Positions 52,615 to 61,234 of a stretch of DNA of 64,000 nt are shown one piece after another (positions within the stretch are counted from its first letter, which is position 1; each line of letters starts with the position of its first letter). The notes under the pieces are model-generated. The model searched no databases. It saw nothing but the letters and a program-made list of their open reading frames with translations, and had not been told where the DNA came from. The stretch covers positions 61,118 to 125,117 of the forward strand of contig CAVPEB010000030.1 of the NCBI GenBank assembly GCA_963702765.1, given 5' to 3'. The translations under genes were made by a program, and so were the position numbers. Origin of the DNA: DATMNR01 sp963702765 (GTDB taxonomy: Bacteria; Chloroflexota; Ktedonobacteria; Ktedonobacterales; Ktedonobacteraceae).

Positions 52615-53760
52615 ATGCTTCAAGAAAATACCAAGCAAACTATCTCTGCTCCATCCATTCCCGCTGAAGATGTGAAGCGCCAATACCTTCTGATAAAAGA
52701 TGAGATACACCAGGCGATCGACCGTGTCTTACCGACTGGTCGTTATGTTCTTGGCCCTGAACTTACCGCATTTGAGCAGGAATTTGCAGCATTTTGTGAC
52801 ACACGTTATGCTATTGGCGTTAGCAATGGCACGGATGCTTTGCAACTTGCATTACTTGCCTGTGGAATTGGCCCTGGTGACGAAGTAATTACTGTCCCCA
52901 ATACTTATATTGCCACAGTCTTTGCCATTACATATGTTGGAGCTATACCTGTCTTTGTTGATGTAGACCCTGACACATACAATATGAATCCCGATCTTCT
53001 CGAAGCCGCTATTACTGGACGTACGCGTGCAGTTATTCCTGTCCATCTTTACGGCCAGCCATGTGAAATGGAACCAATCCTTGCCATAGCAAGTAAATAT
53101 GGATTGAAGGTTATTGAAGATGCAGCCCACGCACATGGCGCTTACTATCATGATGCCCCAACAGGTTCATACGGAGATATTGGCTGCTTTTCTTTCTATC
53201 CTACCAAGGCCTTTGGTGCATTTGGAGACGCCGGAGCCATCGTTACAAGCGATCCAGAAATAAACACACTTCTACGACAACTGCGCTACATGGGGCAGAA
53301 AATCAAACATGATCACGAAATCATCGGATACCAAAAACGAATGGACGAGTTACAAGCCGCCATCTTGCGTGTAAAACTTCCATATCTGAGCACCTGGATT
53401 GAGCGTCGTCAGGCTATCGCAGTACGATACTGTGAAATGCTTGCTAGAACACCGCTAGTATTACCGTATGTTGCTCCAAATCGTACGCATGCTTACTATC
53501 TTTTCACTGTTCTTGCACCTAGACGCGACGAATTGCGGAATTACTTGTTAGAGAGAGGAATAGGTACCCAAATAATATACCCTAAACTCGTTCCTGACCA
53601 AGCTGCATATAAAGATAAGCCAATACGTTGTGAATCTATTCCTGTTGCTCGCTTGCTGGTAGATAAATTATTATGCCTGCCTATGTTTCCAGAATTGCGT
53701 GATGACGAAGTCGATCGTGTCGCAGCAACTATCCAGAATTTTTTTGGTGGGTCGAATTAG
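52615..53760 (+). CDS. DegT/DnrJ/EryC1/StrS-family PLP aminotransferase
   Basis: 381 residues. Family blocks: SNGTDALQLALLACGIGPGDEV, PNTYIATVFAI, VHLYGQPCEMEPI, EDAAHAHGA, and the PLP-binding Lys in FYPTKAFGAFGDAGA. These enzymes add an amino group to keto-sugars or keto-cyclitols using Glu or Gln as donor; the reverse direction is also possible. AAGGAG precedes the ATG. It is the first enzyme gene after the GntR regulator and begins a tight run of genes. A sugar or cyclitol substrate with an amino group is therefore likely for the whole cluster. Confidence 0.9.
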   Translation: MLQENTKQTISAPSIPAEDVKRQYLLIKDEIHQAIDRVLPTGRYVLGPELTAFEQEFAAFCDTRYAIGVSNGTDALQLALLACGIGPGDEVITVPNTYIATVFAITYVGAIPVFVDVDPDTYNMNPDLLEAAITGRTRAVIPVHLYGQPCEMEPILAIASKYGLKVIEDAAHAHGAYYHDAPTGSYGDIGCFSFYPTKAFGAFGDAGAIVTSDPEINTLLRQLRYMGQKIKHDHEIIGYQKRMDELQAAILRVKLPYLSTWIERRQAIAVRYCEMLARTPLVLPYVAPNRTHAYYLFTVLAPRRDELRNYLLERGIGTQIIYPKLVPDQAAYKDKPIRCESIPVARLLVDKLLCLPMFPELRDDEVDRVAATIQNFFGGSN

Positions 53761-53789
53761 ATCAACCGTAATGCTGTCTGGAGGTCAAT

Positions 53790-55073
53790 ATGTCACTGAT
53801 TACGTTGGCTGTCCTGGGTGGAAGTGGCGTTGGGACACCTGAACTGTTCAATGCTTTACTCCGCTGGCCCGCTGGCAATGATGCGAGGCCAGAGTTACGT
53901 GTTGTATTGTTGGGGCGTTCAGCTCACAAATTAGAACGAATTAGAGCTATTTGCGAACAGATTGTTCATGAGGTTTATCCAACTATCCATGTTGAAGTCT
54001 ATACTGATTGGTCTGCTGGGCTGGAAGGGGCGGATTATATATTGAATCAGATACGTGTAGGTGGATTAGAGGCGCGTGCTTATGATGAGATGTTTCCACA
54101 GAAATTAGGTATATTGGGAGAGGAAACCATCGGACCTGGAGGTTTCGCAAATGCTTTGCGCACAATACCCACCGTCCTTGAAACATGCAATCTGATTTGC
54201 AAGGTTGCTCCAAATGCAATAGTTCTCAATCTGACCAACCCTGCTGGAATGATCCAACACGCAGTTATGCGGTATACAAACATACATATTATTAGTCTTT
54301 GCGATTCACCGATAACTCTTGGTAATGATGTCGCGAGGCTGCTAAAAGTGCCTCGTGCAGAATTAGAAATTGATTATTTAGGTATGAATCATCTGGGTTG
54401 GATTATCGGCCTGCGCTGTGCAGACGAAGACCTAATGGATCGTGCGTTAGATCAAATTGATCAACTTATTTCACTGGGTGTTGATAGCAGATATATACGT
54501 ACGACGCGAGCAATTCCTATTCCTTATGTTCGCTATTATCTTCATCCCGAACACATCCTTAGACTGCAAGAAGGCAAGGTACCCCGCGCTCGCCAGCTCC
54601 AGGCGCTTGAGCAAGAGTTACTGGCAGACTATGAGCAATGTTTGGAGCACAATGAAGGTGATCCGTCCACAAAAGTCGCTCGACGAGGCGCTGTCTGGTA
54701 TAGCACGATCGTTGTACCTGTCCTTGATGCAATGATCAATGATCGAAGTTCAGCGTGGGTAGTGAATGTTGCTAATAAGCTGAACATCTCCTGGCTCTCT
54801 TCAGAAACAGTGATCGAAGTGCCATCAAAGATTAATCAAAAGGGAGCACTTCCCCTCCCAGTTGCTTCACATCTCCTAGCTGAAGATTTGCGCGCTTTGT
54901 TATTTTCCCTGGCAGCGTATGAGTCACAAGCGGTTCCCGCAATCGTCGAGCGTAACCGAGAGCAGGCATTACAGGCGCTCGTCGCGCATCCTTTAGTACG
55001 GTCGATTGATCGAGCAGAAAGTGTACTTGGAGCAGTATGGCCAACGGGAGGTGTGAGCAATGAGCACCTCTAA
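53790..55073 (+). CDS. Glycoside hydrolase family 4 enzyme (6-phospho-beta-glucosidase-like)
   Basis: 427 residues. The N-terminal Rossmann domain begins with AVLGGSGVGTPEL; NLTNPAG, the metal-ligand Cys in SLCDSPI (usually LCN in phospho-glucosidases) and the metal His in GMNHLGW follow. GH4 enzymes need NAD and a divalent metal and work by oxidising the sugar at C3, then eliminating the aglycone, a mechanism that leaves a 3-keto intermediate. Next to an aminotransferase this is notable, because a 3-keto sugar is just what a DegT enzyme uses. GGAGG precedes the ATG. The last 14 bases overlap the ROK kinase gene. Confidence 0.88.
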   Translation: MSLITLAVLGGSGVGTPELFNALLRWPAGNDARPELRVVLLGRSAHKLERIRAICEQIVHEVYPTIHVEVYTDWSAGLEGADYILNQIRVGGLEARAYDEMFPQKLGILGEETIGPGGFANALRTIPTVLETCNLICKVAPNAIVLNLTNPAGMIQHAVMRYTNIHIISLCDSPITLGNDVARLLKVPRAELEIDYLGMNHLGWIIGLRCADEDLMDRALDQIDQLISLGVDSRYIRTTRAIPIPYVRYYLHPEHILRLQEGKVPRARQLQALEQELLADYEQCLEHNEGDPSTKVARRGAVWYSTIVVPVLDAMINDRSSAWVVNVANKLNISWLSSETVIEVPSKINQKGALPLPVASHLLAEDLRALLFSLAAYESQAVPAIVERNREQALQALVAHPLVRSIDRAESVLGAVWPTGGVSNEHL

Positions 55074-56025
55074 ACTCGTCGGTGTGGTTGATATAGGCGG
55101 AACAAAAATTCTTGCCGGATTGGTTGATCAGTCAGGAGAACTGCTTGCGAGCCGACGTATCAGCACATTCGCTGGAAATGGTGCAGAAGATGTCATTGCT
55201 CGTACTGTTAGTATCCTGCGTGAGTTATTGCACGAGATAGGTGTTCCAGAAGAAGCGATTGAAGCAGTTGGATGTAGCATTCCTGGTCCCCTAGATTGTA
55301 AAAGTGGTGTAGTGTATTTCTCACCTAATCTCGGGTGGCGAGATGTGCCATTTGTAGATCTGATGCAACATTTGCTGAACGTACCTATAGTAATCGATGA
55401 TGATGCTCATTGTGCAGCCTTAGGAGAGGCTCGAATGGGCGCAGCGAGAGGAATGGATATTGCGGTATATGTAACTATTAGCACAGGGATTGGGGCGGGC
55501 ATCATTATTGGCGGAAATATCTATCGTGGGGCGCATGGCTCTGCCGGTGAAGTCGGTCATATAACTATTGAGGCGGCTGGACCTCAATGTTCTTGTGGTA
55601 ACTTTGGCTGTTTTGAGGCCATGGCATCAGGATCTGCTATCGCAGCTTTCGCGAAACAGGCTGTAATGGATGGTGATGATACTATGCTCTCTGAATTTAA
55701 CGACGATCCCTCAAAGTTATCAGCCGAGCATGTGGTAAATGCAGCCGAGGCAGGAGATACTGTAGCATTACGCATCATTGAATGTGCAGGTACTTATGCT
55801 GGTATCGGGTTATCAGCAGTTGCTAGCGCTTTTGATCCACAGGTAATTGTTGTAGGAGGCGGTGTGATGAGTTCAGGCGGCATCATGCTCCAACGCGCTC
55901 GAAAAGTGTTTTTAGAACGTACTATTTCTCCTGTAGGTTCGCTGATTCCTATTGTGCCAGCTGCGTTAGGTGAGAAAAGTAGCCTCTGGGGAGCTGCTGC
56001 ATTAGTTTCTTCAACGAGGAGGTAA
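55060..56025 (+). CDS. ROK-family sugar kinase
   Basis: 321 residues. The ATP-binding motif DIGGTKILAGLVD opens the protein; GCSIPGPLD, the catalytic Asp in VIDDDAHCAA and the ROK zinc site, His in GEVGHI with CSCGNFGCFE, follow. There is no DNA-binding domain, so this is an enzyme rather than a NagC-type repressor. It would phosphorylate a hexose, N-acyl-hexosamine or related sugar at the 6-position, creating the substrate that GH4 enzymes prefer. Its 14-base overlap with the GH4 gene shows that the two are translated together. Exact sugar unknown. Confidence 0.9.
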   Translation: MSTSKLVGVVDIGGTKILAGLVDQSGELLASRRISTFAGNGAEDVIARTVSILRELLHEIGVPEEAIEAVGCSIPGPLDCKSGVVYFSPNLGWRDVPFVDLMQHLLNVPIVIDDDAHCAALGEARMGAARGMDIAVYVTISTGIGAGIIIGGNIYRGAHGSAGEVGHITIEAAGPQCSCGNFGCFEAMASGSAIAAFAKQAVMDGDDTMLSEFNDDPSKLSAEHVVNAAEAGDTVALRIIECAGTYAGIGLSAVASAFDPQVIVVGGGVMSSGGIMLQRARKVFLERTISPVGSLIPIVPAALGEKSSLWGAAALVSSTRR

Positions 56026-56028
56026 CTA

Positions 56029-57072
56029 GTGTTCAAACTTGTTCCTACAGAATTGCTACATCGAGCGATGCATCCCAAGGTTTCGTACGGAAGACACATT
56101 CTTGCTGATACACTTCACCAGGTTCAATCCACGTATGATGTTCAAAGGGTTACTATACTTACACAGCAAGAGCCATGGTTGCTAGCCAAGGAGCAGTTTT
56201 CACATAAAGACCAAGAACAAGTAATTTATCTGCGTTCGATGGAGCAGAACGAACTGGTCAACATGGAGCAAGATCTTCCTCCGACCGATATAGTATTAGG
56301 CCTTGGTGGTGGACAGGCAATTGATGCTGCAAAGTATGTGGCCTGGTGTCGGAACATTCCTCTTATTCTTGCTCCAACAATTGTGTCTGTTGATGCAGCC
56401 GTCACAAATTCTATCGCTGTACGCGAGGGACAGCGTGTTCGCTATATTGGCTTTGTTGTAGCTGATGCAATTCCTGTTGATCTGGTAGTAATCGCTAAGG
56501 CCCCCAAGGATCTTAATCGGGCAGGTATTGGCGACTTACTCTCCATTCACACCGCGCTTTGGGATTGGCAGTTTGTGGGTGATGATTTTGATACTGCAAT
56601 AGCTAAAGAAGTCAGAGCCATCCTCGATGGGCTTGAGGTAAGGGCTGAGGCAATAGCTGAGTGTAGTGATGAAGCACTGAACTATATTATGGAAAGTTAT
56701 GTACGCGAAAACACTTTCTGCCTACAAGTTGGTAATAGTCGACCGGAAGAGGGATCCGAACATTTTCTTGGGTACAACATCGAATATATCACTGGCCAAG
56801 GTTATGTACACGGACAGCTCATCTGCCTCTGCACATATGTTATGGCTCGCTTACAGGATAATAATCCAGAATGGGTATACTCACTGAGTGAGCGTACAAG
56901 ATGCCCCTGGAGGTTGAATGATCTGGGTATTAGTAGAGAAGCATTTATCAAGGCTTTACTTACGCTCAAGGAATACGCGCAGGCTGAAAGATTTCCTGCC
57001 AGTGTCATTTCGCTGCGTCAAATTACCACAGCATTTGCAGAACAGGTTGCTCGTGAATGCGAAAGGAGGTGA
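56029..57072 (+). CDS. Glycerol-1-phosphate-dehydrogenase-like enzyme (AraM/EgsA family), paralogue 1
   Basis: 347 residues with a GTG start at 56029 after AGGAGG (three bases beyond the ROK stop). The NAD motif is GLGGGQAIDAAKY; the metal ligands are Asp in GIGDLLS, His in EGSEHF and His in GYVHGQ, as in sn-glycerol-1-phosphate dehydrogenase. The same superfamily includes dehydroquinate synthase and 2-deoxy-scyllo-inosose synthase, so a cyclitol substrate is possible. A second member of the family is at 61235. Archaeal-type lipid synthesis is unlikely, as no prenyltransferase is present. It probably reduces or oxidises a phosphorylated polyol or keto-sugar. Confidence 0.85.
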   Translation: MFKLVPTELLHRAMHPKVSYGRHILADTLHQVQSTYDVQRVTILTQQEPWLLAKEQFSHKDQEQVIYLRSMEQNELVNMEQDLPPTDIVLGLGGGQAIDAAKYVAWCRNIPLILAPTIVSVDAAVTNSIAVREGQRVRYIGFVVADAIPVDLVVIAKAPKDLNRAGIGDLLSIHTALWDWQFVGDDFDTAIAKEVRAILDGLEVRAEAIAECSDEALNYIMESYVRENTFCLQVGNSRPEEGSEHFLGYNIEYITGQGYVHGQLICLCTYVMARLQDNNPEWVYSLSERTRCPWRLNDLGISREAFIKALLTLKEYAQAERFPASVISLRQITTAFAEQVARECERR

Positions 57073-57149
57073 ATAAATCTTATAAAAGAAAGCTGTCCCT
57101 AGATCTACAACACTTTATCCGTATATTCATTTCAGAATTCGGAGGTATT

Positions 57150-58790
57150 ATGGCTGAATTTGTCGAAGGCGCCAAAACACCAGCATCGGCGTCGATCTTT
57201 GTTCGCCAGGCCACGGGCCTGGTTCGTGAACTATCCTGGTTCGATACCTTTATCATGGTTTTTGCCATTCTAAATGTGCCGCTTGGCCTCACAGAAGTGG
57301 CTGCTTTTGCAACAGGAAGCAACGCATTCCCCTCAGCAAATATGCCGCTGGCGTTCATCTTTTCTGCGCCCGCCATGCTCACCATAGGAATGGTTTACGC
57401 ACTCTTTACTGCTGCGATGCCACGTTCCGGAGGGGATTATGTATGGGCCAGTCGCATATTGCATCCATCGATTGGCTTTGGAGTGAACTTCTTCGTAACG
57501 TTCATACTGCTTTCAAGCGCTGGATTAAACAGTTTGTTGATGGCAACATGGTTCTTGCCTCCTGTCTTTCATATTATGGGATGGGATGCCGCGGCCCAAT
57601 TTAGCTCTGATACGGCTGGTTATGGCGCTATCTTAGTTGGCACTGTCGTGACCTTGTTATTGCTTGGAGTATTTTTACTTGGATTGCGGAGAGTACGCCA
57701 GATTATGTTTGGCCTGTTCGTTTTCATTATGGCAGGCACGATACTATGGATGGCGCTACTCTTCATTTTGCCACATAGCGATTTCGTTACACAGTTCAAT
57801 GCTAACCAGGGAAATGGAGCTTACCTATCGGTTCTAGCGACAGCAAATAAAGCAGGTTTTCAAATATTGCCGACTGCGGTATTTTTGAATACCTTCTCTG
57901 CAATAATCTATGCCTTTCAGAGCTACAACGGGTTCCAGAACTCGGGGTACTTCAGTGGCGAGATTAAGCAAGCACCCTCATCAGCTATGCGTGCTATGAT
58001 TGCTGCGCTCATCTTTGGGGCAATTGGCTTCAGCCTTGGCATGCTAGCGATCTATCACTACTATGGGCAAGATTTCATCGGTGCACTTGCTACTAATGGT
58101 CTGGTTTTCCCGAATTCTACGGCGTTGCCATTTCCAGCTGTCATGCCCTCGTTAGGTTTGTTTGTGACAGATAACCCGATTATTCACCTGATTATTGCAC
58201 TGACGTTTCTGGCAGCAATTTTCTGGATCCAACCACCTGCTGTCTTAATCGGGACACGTAACCTCTTTGCGTGGTCATTCGATCGCCTGTTGCCAGGCAG
58301 AATTGCAGATGTGAATGATCGACTCCATTCACCTGTGGTTGCAACAGTCATTGTTGCAATTGTGATTGAGCTTTTCACGTGGATCACAATCAAGACCAGT
58401 TACTTTGGAAACCTGCTGGGTCTTGCTGGATTCAGCGCATTGGTAGGGGTAATCGTGTCGTTTGCAGCCGTCATTTTCCCTTACCGGAGGCCAGAAATCT
58501 TCGAGAAAGCTCCAGCAATAGTTCGAGCAAGATTTCTGGGGTTACCCGCGATTACAATTTGGGGCGCACTCTCGATGATTGTGAACGGGGTTTTGTGCTA
58601 CATTGCCTTCACTTCGCCGGTCTTTGGCGGCAACCCGAATGTATTCGATCCCACGTTCTTAAAAGGTGTCCTCTTAAGTGCGCTGGGTATTATTATCCCT
58701 GCACTACTTTACTTTGTGTCGCGGGCCATAACAAGGAATACTCGACACCTGGATATTGCACAAGCTTATAAGGATATCCCGCCGGAGTAG
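57150..58790 (+). CDS. APC-superfamily amino acid/amine permease
   Basis: 546 residues from the ATG at 57150 (GGAGG at 57141-57145); the frame is open from 57057, inside the preceding gene, and a strong AAAGGAGGTG at 57062-57071 there has no ATG at a proper distance. About 12 hydrophobic segments are visible. The first helix region (SWFDTFIMVFAILNVPLG) and PRSGGDYVWASRILHP correspond to the unwound substrate-binding helix and the GxGxY/W motif of the family. It should import an amine or amino acid, and with the aminotransferase and amidase-like gene it supports a nitrogen-bearing substrate. Confidence 0.85.
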   Translation: MAEFVEGAKTPASASIFVRQATGLVRELSWFDTFIMVFAILNVPLGLTEVAAFATGSNAFPSANMPLAFIFSAPAMLTIGMVYALFTAAMPRSGGDYVWASRILHPSIGFGVNFFVTFILLSSAGLNSLLMATWFLPPVFHIMGWDAAAQFSSDTAGYGAILVGTVVTLLLLGVFLLGLRRVRQIMFGLFVFIMAGTILWMALLFILPHSDFVTQFNANQGNGAYLSVLATANKAGFQILPTAVFLNTFSAIIYAFQSYNGFQNSGYFSGEIKQAPSSAMRAMIAALIFGAIGFSLGMLAIYHYYGQDFIGALATNGLVFPNSTALPFPAVMPSLGLFVTDNPIIHLIIALTFLAAIFWIQPPAVLIGTRNLFAWSFDRLLPGRIADVNDRLHSPVVATVIVAIVIELFTWITIKTSYFGNLLGLAGFSALVGVIVSFAAVIFPYRRPEIFEKAPAIVRARFLGLPAITIWGALSMIVNGVLCYIAFTSPVFGGNPNVFDPTFLKGVLLSALGIIIPALLYFVSRAITRNTRHLDIAQAYKDIPPE

Positions 58791-58804
58791 TCAACCTATC
58801 CACA

Positions 58805-58846
58805 TTTTGACAGGGCATGGGCACCAGCCGACTTGCCCTGTCAAAA
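58805..58846 (+). promoter_or_regulatory. Hairpin whose right arm abuts the ribosome-binding site
   Basis: TTTTGACAGGGCA (58805-58817) pairs with TGCCCTGTCAAAA (58834-58846), 13 base pairs, loop 16. The AAGGAG of the next gene is 58845-58850, so the stem overlaps its first two bases. It may tune translation or protect the upstream message; without a T-run it is a poor terminator. Confidence 0.55.
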
Positions 58847-58859
58847 GGAGATTTCCTCA

Positions 58860-59810
58860 ATGAACGGAATGCGTCTTTATTTCACGACAGATATTCATGG
58901 TTCGGATATCTGCTTTCGGAAGTTTATTAACTCAGCGAAATTCTATAAAGCCGAAGTTCTTATACTTGGCGGTGATATCACAGGTAAACTGATCATGCCT
59001 ATGATCGCTGCTGGCTCAGATAATTACACTTTTACCTGGCATGGCGAAGAACATCGTGTTAGTGGAACTGAACTTTCCAATGCCATGAAACAACTCCGCG
59101 ATGCGGGATATTATCCGGCTATCCTCACTCCGGAAGAGGTTAAGCTTCTTCAGACCGACCAGTCGCATGTCGAGGAACTTTTTGTTAAACTGGCGTGTGA
59201 GTCCATCAATCGGTGGATGGATCTTGCTGAAGAAAGACTGCAGGGAACAGGCATAGAATGCTACATTTCTCCAGGTAACGATGATCCTTTGGCTATCGAT
59301 GCAATCCTCAATCGGGGTGGGTTGGTCGTCAACCCAGAAGAACGTATAGTTACGTTACGTGGCGAGTGGGAGATGATCTCGATGGGTACAACTAACATAA
59401 CGCCATGGAAAAGCCCGCGTGAACTGCCCGAAGATCAGTTGGAATCCCGGCTGGATGTACTTGCAAGGCAGGTCAAGAATCAAGCCAAAGCTATTTATAA
59501 TATCCATGTCCCGCCCTACAATACTTCGATTGATAAGGCACCCAAACTCGATAGCAACTTGAAACCCTATGTAATACCAGGTGGAGTACAGATGGCACCA
59601 GTTGGCAGCACAGCGGTCACTAACGTTATTAAACGCTACCAACCAATGCTGGCTTTGCATGGACACGTGCATGAATCGCGTGGCAACGTGAAGCTAGGGC
59701 GGACACTCTGCATTAATCCCGGAAGCGAATATGGTGAAGGAGTACTGCGTGGAGCATTGGTGCAAATCGGTAAGAAAGGCGTCGAAGATTTTCTTTTGAC
59801 ATCCGGATAA
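58860..59810 (+). CDS. Metallophosphoesterase (calcineurin-like)
   Basis: 316 residues from the ATG at 58860 (AAGGAG at 58845-58850). The two-metal site is complete: Asp and His in TTDIHGS, Asp in GGDITGK, Asn in PGNDDP, a mid His in NIHVPPY and the HGHVH motif. The enzyme should remove phosphate from a sugar phosphate or cleave a phosphodiester in the cytoplasm. A large insertion (about 50-135, helical) between the first and third motifs is unusual for small members and may shape substrate choice. Its place in the cluster suggests a phosphorylated pathway intermediate. Confidence 0.88.
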   Translation: MNGMRLYFTTDIHGSDICFRKFINSAKFYKAEVLILGGDITGKLIMPMIAAGSDNYTFTWHGEEHRVSGTELSNAMKQLRDAGYYPAILTPEEVKLLQTDQSHVEELFVKLACESINRWMDLAEERLQGTGIECYISPGNDDPLAIDAILNRGGLVVNPEERIVTLRGEWEMISMGTTNITPWKSPRELPEDQLESRLDVLARQVKNQAKAIYNIHVPPYNTSIDKAPKLDSNLKPYVIPGGVQMAPVGSTAVTNVIKRYQPMLALHGHVHESRGNVKLGRTLCINPGSEYGEGVLRGALVQIGKKGVEDFLLTSG

Positions 59811-59837
59811 AGGCTTTTGGAGAAGGAGTTCAACACC

Positions 59838-61178
59838 ATGTCGACATTTAAGGCAGGAGCTGCTCGTGTGGTTATCACACCGCCAATTGGCGTGCCATTG
59901 TCAGGATATTTTGCTGCTGAGGGGCGCAAAGAAACTGCACGTGATGTGCATGACGATTTATATGCCCGCGCATTGGTTCTGAATGATGGAAAATGTACCA
60001 TTGCCATCGTCACTACCGACCTGATTGGCCTTGGTGACGAAGAGTTGGCAGCAGTACGCGGGATGGTCCAGCGAGATGCTGGCATTGCACCAGAGCACCT
60101 GGTACTTGCCTGTACTCATACCCACTCTGGACCGATTGTCCATCCATTCCCGCATTCTGATCTTGTGCCTGGACAGGCCGATGAGCATTATTTTCACCTG
60201 CTACCTCGACTTATTGGCGGCGCAGTAACGATGGCTGGACGCCGACAGCGTCCAGCGCGTGTTGGCGCTGCGAGCGGGAACTCTTACATCAATATCAATC
60301 GTCGGGAGATATTACCCGATGGTTCGTTACGCGGGCTGCCGTTCCTCGGAAGGAATCCCAATGGGATTACCGATCGAGAGGTAGGCGTGCTGCGAGTAGA
60401 TGATGCAGAAAATGGTAAAACTATAGCTGTTCTGCTAAATTATGCCTGTCACCCTGTTGTACTCGGCCCAAATCTCGAGATCTCCGCAGATTATGTTGGT
60501 TATGCGGTGAACTTTATCGAACGAACTCTGGGCGCAGGGACAGTTGCACTTTTTGCGAATGGTGCGCAGGGTGATATGAACTCGATTGTACACCCTGGAA
60601 CATTTGCTGATGCGGAACGATTGGGAGTCACTTTAGGATCTGAAGTGATCAAAGTCGCTTTGGGTACAGAGACACACGCAAACGTACGGATCAAAACTGC
60701 AACCAATCGTACTGAATTGCCTCTCAATCTGGCTTCGACCCCTGAACGGCAACGTGAATATATTCGTTTTCTTGAGCAAGAGTACCAACGCTTTACGGCT
60801 GAAGGAGATACTGAGCGTGCCTGGGATATTGAGATGCGCCTGGCTGTGGCTGGTTATCGTCTATATAATCGAGAACAGATGACACAGCCTTATATGCCTG
60901 CTGAGGTGACTGCTTTTGGTTTGATAGGTGATAGTGTCAGTGTGGGTCTTGTATCGGAGCCTGCCGAATTATTTTGCGAATACGGTATGCGAGCACGTAA
61001 AGAGTCACCGTTCACTACCACACTGGTTTTGGGTTTAGCGAATGGTTTCATTGGCTATGTGCCTACACCCAATGTCTATACAGAGGGTGGTTACGAATGC
61101 GAAGCAACAAATGTCGCACCTGGTGCGGGAGACCAGCTTTGCCAGACCATGATCGATACATTGAATGCTGTAGCATAA
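59838..61178 (+). CDS. Neutral/alkaline ceramidase-like amidohydrolase
   Basis: 446 residues from ATG 59838 (AAGGAG at 59823-59828). The N-terminal domain pattern of neutral ceramidases is clear: AGAARVVITPPIGVPLSGY, DDLYARALVL, VTTDLIGL, the zinc motif CTHTHSGP, NINRRE, NYACHPVVLG and NGAQGDMNSI. No signal peptide, unlike secreted ceramidases, and the C-terminal domain is missing, so this short cytoplasmic form probably splits another amide, for example an N-acyl group on an amino sugar or cyclitol. That fits the aminotransferase and permease in the same operon. True sphingolipid substrates are less likely. Confidence 0.85.
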   Translation: MSTFKAGAARVVITPPIGVPLSGYFAAEGRKETARDVHDDLYARALVLNDGKCTIAIVTTDLIGLGDEELAAVRGMVQRDAGIAPEHLVLACTHTHSGPIVHPFPHSDLVPGQADEHYFHLLPRLIGGAVTMAGRRQRPARVGAASGNSYININRREILPDGSLRGLPFLGRNPNGITDREVGVLRVDDAENGKTIAVLLNYACHPVVLGPNLEISADYVGYAVNFIERTLGAGTVALFANGAQGDMNSIVHPGTFADAERLGVTLGSEVIKVALGTETHANVRIKTATNRTELPLNLASTPERQREYIRFLEQEYQRFTAEGDTERAWDIEMRLAVAGYRLYNREQMTQPYMPAEVTAFGLIGDSVSVGLVSEPAELFCEYGMRARKESPFTTTLVLGLANGFIGYVPTPNVYTEGGYECEATNVAPGAGDQLCQTMIDTLNAVA

Positions 61179-61234
61179 TGTCATATTCAGGCGATAAGAG
61201 AGCCTGATACAAACGTGAATTTAGGAGATACACC

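Noticed and set aside
57057..57149. Start of the permease at 57057
   Set aside because: That ATG lies inside the preceding gene, its extra 31 residues are basic and unlike permease N-termini, and GGAGG precedes the ATG at 57150.
59838..61178. A true sphingolipid ceramidase
   Set aside because: No signal peptide and no C-terminal domain; the neighbours point to small polar substrates.
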